Shown piece after piece: positions 23,566 through 33,100 of a DNA stretch of 64,000 nucleotides (position 1 is its first letter; each line of letters opens with the position of its first letter). The stretch comes from Micractinium sp. NFX-FRZ (taxonomy: Eukaryota; Chlorophyta; Trebouxiophyceae; Chlorellales; Chlorellaceae): positions 1-64,000 of the forward strand of contig JAPTJF010000136.1 of assembly GCA_029339195.1 (NCBI GenBank), given 5' to 3'. The notes beneath the pieces are model-generated. The model saw only the letters and a program-made list of their open reading frames with translations, made no database searches and was not told the origin of the DNA. Both the position numbers and the translations under genes were made by a program.

Positions 23566-24151
23566 TAGGGCTGCCGGCTAAAGTTAAAGCTTTAGGTTTA
23601 GTCTAGAGTAAATTACTATAAATAAGCTTTAGGGCGGGCTACATGCCACGTTAGCGGCGTACTAAAGCCGGCCGAAAGTATACTTCAGCTTTAGCGGCAC
23701 CCCACAAGCTGCCCGCCAAACCCCCTGATATTGGCCTCTCACCTGCCAGCTAGCTGTTCCAGGCAGGAGGGAAGCTGCTGTGTGGCCTTTAGGGGAGGCC
23801 GGTACCTTCAATTCATGTGCTCCTCTGGTGCGAGTGCATGCCAGGGCGGTGCGGGAACGGTCGATGGCGGTGGTGCCGGCACCAGCGGCGGCGGGGTTGC
23901 CGCCCAGCACGCCATCTCCCTCTTCTTTGTCTCTCACAATGTTGCTGCTATTTTTGATTGCTGTTCTGGGCGCCAAATAGCGCCCAAACTGCTCTACTGA
24001 ATTTCAATAAATGCTTTAATAAAGCTTTAGCTCCCGAGCCACGCTTTAGCTCCGCTGCTTCTAATATACAACCCCAAAATATAGTTTTTGCTTTAGAATA
24101 CATAGAGGAAAGCTTTAGTGCGATGCTGACGTGCTTTAGTAGGCAGCCCTA
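23566..24151. mobile_element. hAT-type MITE, 586 bases
   Basis: The ends read TAGGGCTGCC...CTAAAG on the left and the inverse on the right, with 16 of 18 terminal bases matching. The 5'-TAGGG start plus an exact 8-base target duplication is the signature of the hAT superfamily. The interior is AT-richer than its surroundings, with many GCTTTAG words and no transposase, so it is non-autonomous. Confidence 0.9.
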
Positions 24152-24159
24152 CATGCAAG
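24152..24159. repeat. Target-site duplication, right copy (CATGCAAG)
   Basis: Matches 23558-23565. Confidence 0.85.
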
Positions 24160-25369
24160 TCGCGCACACGGTCTCCGACCGTTTATGATGGGCTTGATCT
24201 GCCTCTCACCATGTCAGAACACGTTCGCATGGGGGGGGGACACGCGGAATTTGCCATTTGCCCGGCTCGGCAACCTACTGGTGTGCAACCGCCATTTAGG
24301 ACACCCGTTGTGCCGGTGCACACAGCAAGCCAGGGTGTGCATCGGGGTGAGCTTGCAGAAAGGTGTGTACATCTCAGATACACATCGGACTGGTGTGAAT
24401 GTGATGGGTAAAGCCAGCTGGATCTACTAGTGGATGGCGACCCCTGATGAATGAACCGACGGGTGCGCAAAGTTTGGAATGCTGGTGTGTGCAACGAGCT
24501 GTGTTTGGCGGGCAGGTGGGGTTACGTGAGCTGTGCACATGAAGGGGCATGCAGGCCAGGCAGACGCAGCTGACGGGGCAGCAGATCCCCGCTGGCTGTG
24601 TCACACAGTGGGAGGCAGGGGAAGTCAGCAGTCAGCAGTTCCCTTGCCGCCCCCCTGCCCCACTGCCCTCCGTCTCCTTCTGCACCTCCTGCCACTGTCA
24701 CATTCCTCTGTGCAGGCAGCTTGGCAAGCGCTTCGGGTGGTGTCTGCCAGCGTTACTTACGGCCAAGGAGCGACGGGACGGCAAGAACTCCAGGAAGGTT
24801 CGACAGGTGCTGTACAGCAGGGCTGGCTGACGTGTTCCTGCGCATCCATCCCGCTGCTATTGCCGGATGCGCAGATGCCGAAGGGCGCCCGAAGGAGTCG
24901 ACTCGGCCCGCCCGGGCCGAGGAGGCGGCCGCCGCGGCGGTTGATCGCGGGTTGCTCACGGTATGATCTGGTGTGCGCTGGCGTGCGCTGAAGCCGGTCG
25001 CGCGAGCCAGGAAGCGATCGCAAGGGCGCGTAGGAGCGAACTGAACGCTTCCCACCCGCGTACGTAGACGCGTTTGGCAACCACCGACTGGGCAGCGCAG
25101 GAGAGCAGCGAAAGCAGACCGCAGAAGCCTCAGGACGACCAAGTCCGGGGCCGAGCTGCCTGCTGCCTGCTGCGCCTGCCAGCAGGCCGTTGAGCCAACA
25201 ACAGGTGCTGACGGCTCTCAACGGGAAGGCCTGGCCCACTCAAAAATGGTACATATTTTGTTAAATGTTCCCAATCCGGGCGCGTTTGGGCAAAGGAGCC
25301 GCAAACACAGAGAAAAGGGTCATGAACTGGCCCAACTAACTGGACACTTCGCCCTTCATTATCAGAGTG
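24160..25369. other. Intergenic, no gene supported
   Basis: No recognisable coding exon. Part of it may belong to the LINE remnant that follows, whose 5' end I cannot place. Confidence 0.4.
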
Positions 25370-26083
25370 GCACTGCCCCACCCTCCCGCTCCGGTAGCCC
25401 GCGGAGCGGGGCCCCGTAAGGGGACCCACACCTCCGCTGGTTTCCTCAACCCACGCCTAAGGGCGTATTCTTCTTCTTCTTCTTCTTCACCGCACCGCCC
25501 TTGCTCGCTTGCGCTGCGGCAACCACCGGCTTGCCGAGCACACCTCACGCTACCAGAAATCTGCCGAAAAAGCGCGCCACCACAAAAAGCCATGCATGCA
25601 TTGTGCCGTTTCCACCTGGCCTGCCACCAACCCCCTCTTACTCTGCGACTCGTGCGACAAGGCATGGCACTGCCAATGCCTAGAGCCCCTTCTACCTGAA
25701 CCCCCGCCCGGTGAATGGTTTTGCCCCACATGTGCCTCCCAAGACCAATGCCTTCCCCTTCCCCGAGAGGCAGCCTCTGCGCGCCGCGCACACGCTCTGC
25801 ACTGCCCCCACTGCTCTGCTCCCGTAGAAGACGTGGCACACCTCCTTTTAAAATTTCCACTGCCCCCTTTACACCAATCTCCGCTCGCAGTACACAGACC
25901 TGTTCCAATCCCCCATTTCCACACCCGCGGCCTGGCTGGCTCAGCCAGCCAGCGCCCGCATCGCAAAATTTCTCTTTCTTTGCTACATACTACATTCTGA
26001 TACACTCACACCCCACCCTGTCCCATGAGACCGTTGCTGGCTCCCCGCTGGACTTGAAATGTAATTGATTGATTGATTGATTC
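25370..26083 (+). mobile_element. 3' end of a LINE-type retrotransposon with a PHD finger
   Basis: The open frame that ends with TGA at 25998-26000 encodes a complete C4HC3 PHD finger: CMHC, CDSC, WHCQC, then WFCPTC. About 30 residues later comes a CPHC...Glu-Asp-Val-Ala-His-Leu-Leu segment resembling the zinc knuckle that ends many LINE reverse transcriptases, with its last Cys lost. The downstream tail ends in a (TGAT)n tract at 26064-26081, as LINE 3' ends often do. There is no reverse transcriptase or endonuclease, so this is a 5'-truncated copy. The frame has no ATG upstream of the finger. A (TTC)n tract lies near 25471-25490. Confidence 0.65.
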
Positions 26084-28809
26084 AACTTCAGGATGAACCA
26101 ATTCCCGAGAGGTTGACGAGGCATGCACAACAAGGCACCACAAGAGCAGGTTGACCGAGGAATTTTAAAAAAGGAGCAAAGCACTGGGCAACTCAATGGG
26201 CGAACAGCACTTTGCAGCTCAGAGGGCGCACAGCACTTTGCGTGGGGTTGGGCGTGCCCAGTTTGAGTGGGTTCGGACAACAAAAGGTGGGCAATTGTGT
26301 TCGGTACCATAGAGCTCAGGGTGTAGGTTGGGAGTGAGCTAGGGGAGAATCAGACCCCAAGCACCACGGATAGGCTGGTCCCCGATGTCCTCCCCTTTTG
26401 GGCAGGCCTCCGATTCCAGGAGGATCGTGCAGACATCGGTGGAGTCGATGGTGGGAGTGGGGCGTTGGGCAGCCACTCCTTGTTTGGTGAACGGGCGCCT
26501 GAATCCACCCTCCACACGGTACACGTATCCTGTGGTTGGGCAGCGGAATGCAGGACTTGGTAGCGTTGGGTGCAGAGGACATTGCCATATGCTGTCTCCC
26601 GCACCACCGCTGCACCCCCCAAGGCATTCCAACCCTACAATAAGTGGCTGCTGCTGGTGGACAAGCCGCCCCACGCTCTGGAGAAAGGCTTTGAGGCGGC
26701 CGGCACCCAGTGTGAGGCAGACCAGGTAGTGATGCCCGGCCGGTGGCTGGAGCGGTGAAGTGAGGCGCCGGCGCACCGTAAGGTGGGCTGTACGAATACT
26801 GTGTGGGCGCGCCTGCAGTCATTTACAGCCATCAGTTCTTTGCCCGGCTGCGGGCGCCAGGCGGTGAAAGGGACAGGGGCACAGCGAGTGGTGCATGACG
26901 GCATGGTTCGGGCCGAAACAGGCGTGGCATGACGCCTGCCAGTGCAGGCGGGCAAGCAGAGTGAGCGGTCAAGGGTGGGTGTGAAGGCAGTAGTGTATGG
27001 GCCAGAGGGGCCGGCCTGGCTGGGCAGCTGCTGCACACACTGCATCTTCAAACCACCTTGGACAGGCTCTGCGACCCCCACCCTCTCCAGAATCCAGTGC
27101 AACGCCGAGCCCAGCGGAGAGCAGCAAGTGCGAGGCATGGAGGCCGCCCACAGTGTGTGCCCCAGCTACTACTGCCCCCCTGCCAGCGCCCTCCCCACAT
27201 GCCTGCGAAGCACCAGGTCATCCCCCGAGGTCGGCATGGGCTCTGGCATGGTCTTAGTGGAGTATGCGACAGGGTGGGCAGGGCAGGGGCACAGTGCAGC
27301 AAGCCGCCCTGCCGGAAAGTGGGGCCGGAGAATGGGAGGAGGGGATCAGGGGCGAGCAGAGCAGGGCAGGCCCAGCGGGATGGGGTGGGGGTCGCAGGTT
27401 TTGGTGCGACACAGGCAGCATTTGCATGGCATGGCGGCAGCAGGGGATGCCTGGAAGCAGAGGGGGGGCAGGCAGCGTGCTGGGCCTGCTGAGCTGGCCA
27501 CCGCTGTGCAGTGCCGTAACTTGCCTATCGCCCGCAGCGCCAGGGAAGTGGCAGGGTTGAGGTGTGCCGATATGTAGCTGCAGCAGGGCAGCGAGAGCGT
27601 GCTGTTGGAGCGGCAGGCAACGCCGAGGATGGGAAGCAGCGAGCAGGCAACCACGAAGGTGCGGGCAGCGGCAGGGCATCATGCGCCGCACGCCAGATTG
27701 GCGCGCTTGCAGCGCGTGCCGCGCGTTGCACGATCATTCCATGCTGCTGCTTCCCAACCACCCACCCACCCCAGCATCTAAATGGACACGCCAAAGGAGA
27801 GGCCAAACCCCAGGGGGCCATGGTGAGCCATCCCATGCGTTTGCCCTGGGGCAGGCAGCGGTGGGGGGCAGGCAGCAGGGGAACGGCAGGGGCAGCGTAA
27901 GGTGGCAGCGCCGCTCGGGCATTTGGGACGCCAGGGTCTGCCCTGCAGCTGCACTATGGGCCTATCACACAGACACGACATACGTAGACATGCGTTCTCA
28001 CATCTCCAGCTCAGCTCTCTTGAAAGGGCAGACTCCAACCACCCTCCTGTACCACTCCCGCCTGGCACCCTCCCACCAGCCCCCGTATCTTTGTATTGCT
28101 CAGCAGCTCATTGGCGATGATACTCCCCAAGGTAGATGGTCACAGCGGTGGCGATGATTTCCGAGCCGCATTGGGCGGTTAGCAAGCAGGATGCGCCAGT
28201 CAATGTTGTGGCACGCTGCGCCGCCTGCGCGAGGGAGGTGGCGCAGCGACAGCGAGAGGAAGATGTTGTGCACTGCATGGAGGGGCTGGGAGGGAGCAGG
28301 CGGGGCAGGAGGCAGCAGCATGAGGGCAAGCACAGCGGGAGCAGGGTGCAGTGTGCCAGGAGGGGCCTTGGACAGAGCTTCGCTCGAACAAACAGGGGTC
28401 ACACAAAGGCCAATGCTGGCCAATCCTCCGCAGCTGCCTGCCCCCGCCAATAACCCTCCCATGACCCGCCGCACCTGTCAAGGCGGGCGTGTGGGGCCGC
28501 ACGGCCATGGGGGGGAGGCGCATGAAGGGCGCGGGGTTGAGGAAGGCGCCACTGCCGCCGCCCCGCGACTGCTCCGCCGCCGCATCAGCAGGAGCGTCCA
28601 ACCCCACCCCCGCCAGCCCCAAGCTAGTTGCCAGCCCCAGCCAGCCCAGCATGCCGGGCGGCGCCTCGTCACCACCGCCCTCCTCCTACTCCCCACACAG
28701 CAGCGCCTTGCATGCTCGCACAAGGTTGCTCGCTGTTTACCGACACGCTGAGTGTGCTCATGCGCTATGAGCCCTGGACTTGGCGATGAGCATGGCGCTG
28801 AGATGAGGG
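26084..28809. other. Unresolved stretch, no gene model supported
   Basis: Several protein-like but disconnected frames occur. On the minus strand 26345-26540 has Cys-Pro-Thr-Thr-Gly-Tyr-Val-Tyr, and 28108-28230 has a hydrophobic segment. On the plus strand 27150-27230 has Cys-Pro-Ser-Tyr-Tyr-Cys-Pro. I could not chain any of these by splice sites and phase, and I recognise no family. Confidence 0.35.
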
Positions 28810-28814
28810 TTACA
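28810..28814 (-). terminator. TGTAA polyadenylation signal
   Basis: Minus-strand TGTAA 66 bases past the stop codon of the 28880-29636 gene. Confidence 0.55.
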
Positions 28815-28879
28815 GAGTGAGGGGGCAGCATGCACACATGCCTGACTGTGCATGCGCTTAATACGGAGATTTACCTGTT

Positions 28880-29636
28880 TTAAATGTATGGCAGCACGTA
28901 CATGCGCACGATGCAAATGAGGAACACGACAGCGGCCACCATTCCGGAGTAGGCAAAGGCCAGCCCAGCGCAGACAAATACCACGTTCAGCATAGCGAAG
29001 GTCCTGTCGCCAACACGCCAGCGCTGGGGCTTCTTGCGCGCTGGCGCCTGCGGCTGCATGCCCCCGCCTGCGGCCGCCACGGTGGCAGGCGGCAGCAGCT
29101 TCCTGTGCTGGCCGCGCATGAGCAGCAAGCTTGCAGGCAACGAGGAGTGAAATGTTGGCAATTCTGCAAGAGACAGGGGCTGGGTGGGACGACGTGGGGG
29201 TACCGTGTTGCTGACGGGCAGTGGCAGGCAGGGGCGGGAGAGAGGAAGCGGCACGAGTGCAGCCTGCTCGGCAGCACAGGCAGCGCGCTCTCACCCGTGC
29301 CGCTGAAGACGTTGGAGCGCGGCTTGGTGCAGCCTGCTGCAAGAGGACAGTCAGACACGGTGGGTAGCAGGTTATCAGTGGTGCTACAGAGCCGGGGGGG
29401 TGCGAGTAAGGCCGCCGTCTCGCTGGCGGGCGGGGAGGCACCCAGGCGGCGGCGCCGAGCTGCAGCCTGCTGCTGAGCGTGGTCGCAGCACAGTGCAGCC
29501 ACCCGCCCTAACAGGCAGGCTTCCATTCACCCGGCAGGCGCCCCTGACCTGGGGTGGCGAGAGTGCGGCCTGGCATTTTGAGGGCCCCGGCGCGGCTGGT
29601 TGCCGCCACCGGGCGCAGGCTGTTGGCGGCGAGCAT
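28880..29636 (-). CDS. Small two-helix membrane protein, probably plastid, 136 aa
   Basis: Function not recognised. Exons: 29636-29549, 29333-29295, 29163-28880. The N-terminal half is Ser/Arg/Ala-rich without acidic residues, as in plastid transit peptides. A basic segment (Ala-Arg-Lys-Lys-Pro-Gln-Arg) precedes two closely spaced hydrophobic helices that end at Leu-Pro-Tyr-Ile. The acceptor of exon 2 is a NAGNAG site (GCAGCAG), so a one-residue variant is possible. Confidence 0.65.
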
Positions 29637-30159
29637 CTTGGAGGGGTTTGGTAGAGACTCCGAGCGGCCGGGTGGGGAGAGGTTACAGACTCTTCAGAAC
29701 CCTGCTGACAGAAAGCTCTGCGGCTCTAGCACGGCTCGCCTGTGAAGCTTCGTTCGTTGTTGTGTCAGTGTCAGCGCGACCGGCTCTGCACCGCTGCAGC
29801 ATGACAGCAAGGCGGCGGGCAGCGTGCACGGCGGTGACAGGGAGGGGATGAGGCAACTGCCCACCCAAGGTGGCTATTCTCACCGTTCTCAGCACAGCAC
29901 GCTTTCACGTGCTTCGCTACCTTCCTGCTTTGGTTGTAAATCACAGCTTAGATTGATGCACATTGATGCCTTGCTCGTGTCTGCCTGCCTGCCACTACAG
30001 CTGGCAAGGATACACAAAATTTGACGCACAATGTACACATGCAGGCCAGGCTGCAAGCAGACGAGCAATGAGGACCAAACTCGGTGTTCCATCAGTGGCC
30101 CCTGCCTGCCTGCACCTTCCTGACCTGCACTTGCAAGGAACGCAGCAGGGCAGCAGGGA
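29637..30159. other. Intergenic, no gene seen
   Basis: Between the small membrane-protein gene and the 3' end of the NAD kinase. No supported feature. Confidence 0.5.
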
Positions 30160-33100
30160 TCATGAGCAGTGTGACACTCGCCGGGCCTTAGGTTTCTTGT
30201 TCTTGGGATCAAACAGGTATGAAGGCAGAGGATTGTCACTTGCGCAACACGTAGACGCCTGCCAAACATTCAAGATCCCACCTCAGCCCGTGCCCAGCAC
30301 CATCCCCATTTGCAAAGCATACTGATTCCATCGCTTCAGCAACACACTTGGCTGGCTCCCACCCTCTTTCCCCCAGCATTGTGCTGACCCACTCACGTTC
30401 CAGTTGAGCCCCTCGCGCATGCTCAAGAACCAGTCGTGTGAAGCGTCCAGGTTGCAGACCATGGGGGCCGGCCAACACGACATCGAAATGCTGACGCTGT
30501 CGCCTGGGCGGAGCTCCTGCCGGCTCCGCCCGTCAAAGCTGCAGTAGGCGCTGCCGCGGCTGTCCAGAGGCACCTGCATGGTTTAACAACACACACACAC
30601 ACACACACAACGGGTACTCAGTGGGTGGCAAACGGGGGGAAACTGCGGCGCCAATTACAGCTGCGGTCGTGCTCTCACAGCTGCCCGGCGGCGCCTGTGG
30701 TTTTACAGAGCGCAGCAGCACAGCAAGGCAGTGCGGGCGTGACGCACAGCCCCACAGGCGCAGCAACGCCCATCAAAGCTGCCGTAGATTGTATTGCAGC
30801 TGCCTGGCAGCACCAGCACCTATGGTGCCAGGAAGCAAGCAGGGGAGGGCAGAACAGTAGTGCCACAAGAAGGGCCAAGAGGGGCATAAGTAGTGCCTGG
30901 AGCGGGACCGCTGCAGGCCAAAACGGTGTGCTTTGCGCTTTGCTGCTGCTAGTACCGGCCTGGTGTGAACTTAGGCGGAGAACGTCTACTGTTGACTGGC
31001 AGGCCCGCCCACTCATCAGGCTGGACTGGCATGATGACAGGCATGCGTGCAGCTGAGTATGTATGTCTGCTCACCTTGATTCTCAGGTTGACATGCTCCG
31101 GCAGGATGAGCGGGCGGGAAGACAGCGAGTGCGGGCAGATGGGGGTGAACAGGAAACAGGGCACTGCTGGGTGCACCATGGAGCCACCTGCAAGGGCAGG
31201 TGGGGGTTGGAGGACAGGAATGCATGATGGGTGCGGCGGGGAGCAGAGGAATGCAAGATGGGCTGGTGAGCAAACATGAACGCACGGGAACCCTTTGTAC
31301 ACCGCTCCCCCTCCCTCTCATTGCTGTGTGCCCAAATGCAGCCGTCTACCCACAGCTGCTGCCTGCCAGGCAGTCAAGTTGTAATCCTGGAGCCTCCTGC
31401 GCCTGCATCACAACTTTACGTGATGTACTCCTTCAATTCAACTACCCACCTGCTGCCAGATTGTAAGCAGTCGACCCCGTGGGAGTGGCTACAATCAAGC
31501 CATCGCCTTGCACCACGGTGACATGTGAGTTGTCCACATAGCACTGCACAGGGCGGCAAGCACAGTAGCAGGTGCCAGGCAGTTTGGCAACCACACAGGC
31601 CGGCGGAATGGGCAGATCTAGCAGGGCAGCACAGTCAATGCCAACCAGCGCTGCACAGCGCATCCCCACCAGGACATGCCCATACGTGGGTGCAACACAA
31701 AGCACGAGATAATGCTGACATCAGGCCAGCTGTCTGTCTTCTGCAAGGCTGAATGCAAGCACAGGGCGAATTCCAACAACTTGCAGGTGCTTACTGTGCT
31801 TTGTGCAGGTACCTGCAGACCTCGAAGCTTTGCTGTCATGCCTCGGTCAATGACCAGTCCATCAGCACAACAACCCGTCCAAACACAAAGTACCTTCACC
31901 AAGCTCATTTTTTAACAACCAACCTGCAGGTTGCACAGCTGTGCCGTCATGCCTCGGTCAATCACCATCTCGTTGAGCACCACAAACTCCTCGAGGCACG
32001 AGTTGTTGGCTGTGGCAATGGCCGCCAGGTCAGGGGTGGAGGCGTCCCCTCGAATGATGCGGCACTGCAGGGCACAACCAGAGGGGGCAGGGCAGTAAAA
32101 AGGGCGGAGTACAATCCAATACATGTACACGTTCAGAAGTGGAGGCATTTCCTCGGTTGAAGCGGCACTGCAATAGGATAGCATACACAGAACAGAGGGG
32201 ACAGGGCGAGCGTGCCAGTTGTAAAAGGGACAGGAAGGGCACACCCATGCAGGCGTGCGTCCTGGGGTGCAGTGTGCATGTTGTTGCAGCAGGCCTCCAT
32301 GCCCTGTTGGCTTGCATGCCGCCTGCTGCTGGCACAGCGGAAACACATTGGTGCCAAACACATTGGTGCCGATGCACCGCAGTGTGCCCCCGCGTGCACT
32401 CCTAGCCACCCCAAGCCAGACCACGCAATCACCCACCATCGCACCTGCAGGCGGTGGCGCAGCATCAGCGGCATGCCTCTGTCTGTGCCAATCACCCTGC
32501 TCAGCACAGTTTCCATGTGGCCTTTGATCTCAAAGGGGGTCATGAAGCCCAGGGAACCCATGGCCAGCGGGACCAGCGGCGGCACAGCGCCCGCTGCAAA
32601 CAGGCCGCACGTCCACAGCACCGTGCCATCGCCGCCCAGCGTTACAACCAGGTCCACCTGCAGGGTCGACCAAGTGCAAAATTGCCGCATGGACAATGAG
32701 AATGAAGCAAGGTATGCTCATTTGGCAGGCAAAGTATGCTCATGTGAGCACCGCCCCGGGTGACGACTAGGCCCATCTGCAGCGCCTGATGCACGAAGGA
32801 TTGCTGGAACAGTGGGAGTCAGGGGTACGGCATGCTCATTTATAAGGCAGGCACAATTGGTGCATGTGACAGACAGGCCTACCTGCACTATCATGACATC
32901 CTTGGGAAGAATTGCGATAGTCTGATACACCAGCCATGCCTATCGGTTGCCCAGAAGGCAGCAAGAACCTGGCCAGCAGGCAGGCAGGCAGGCCCACCTG
33001 GTGACCCACGGAGCAGGGCACGGCAGGGGGGCAGCCGCAGGGCGGCGCCTCCCACGTGCGCAGCTGGCGTGGGAGGTCCACTGCTGGGTGCCTGGGGGAC

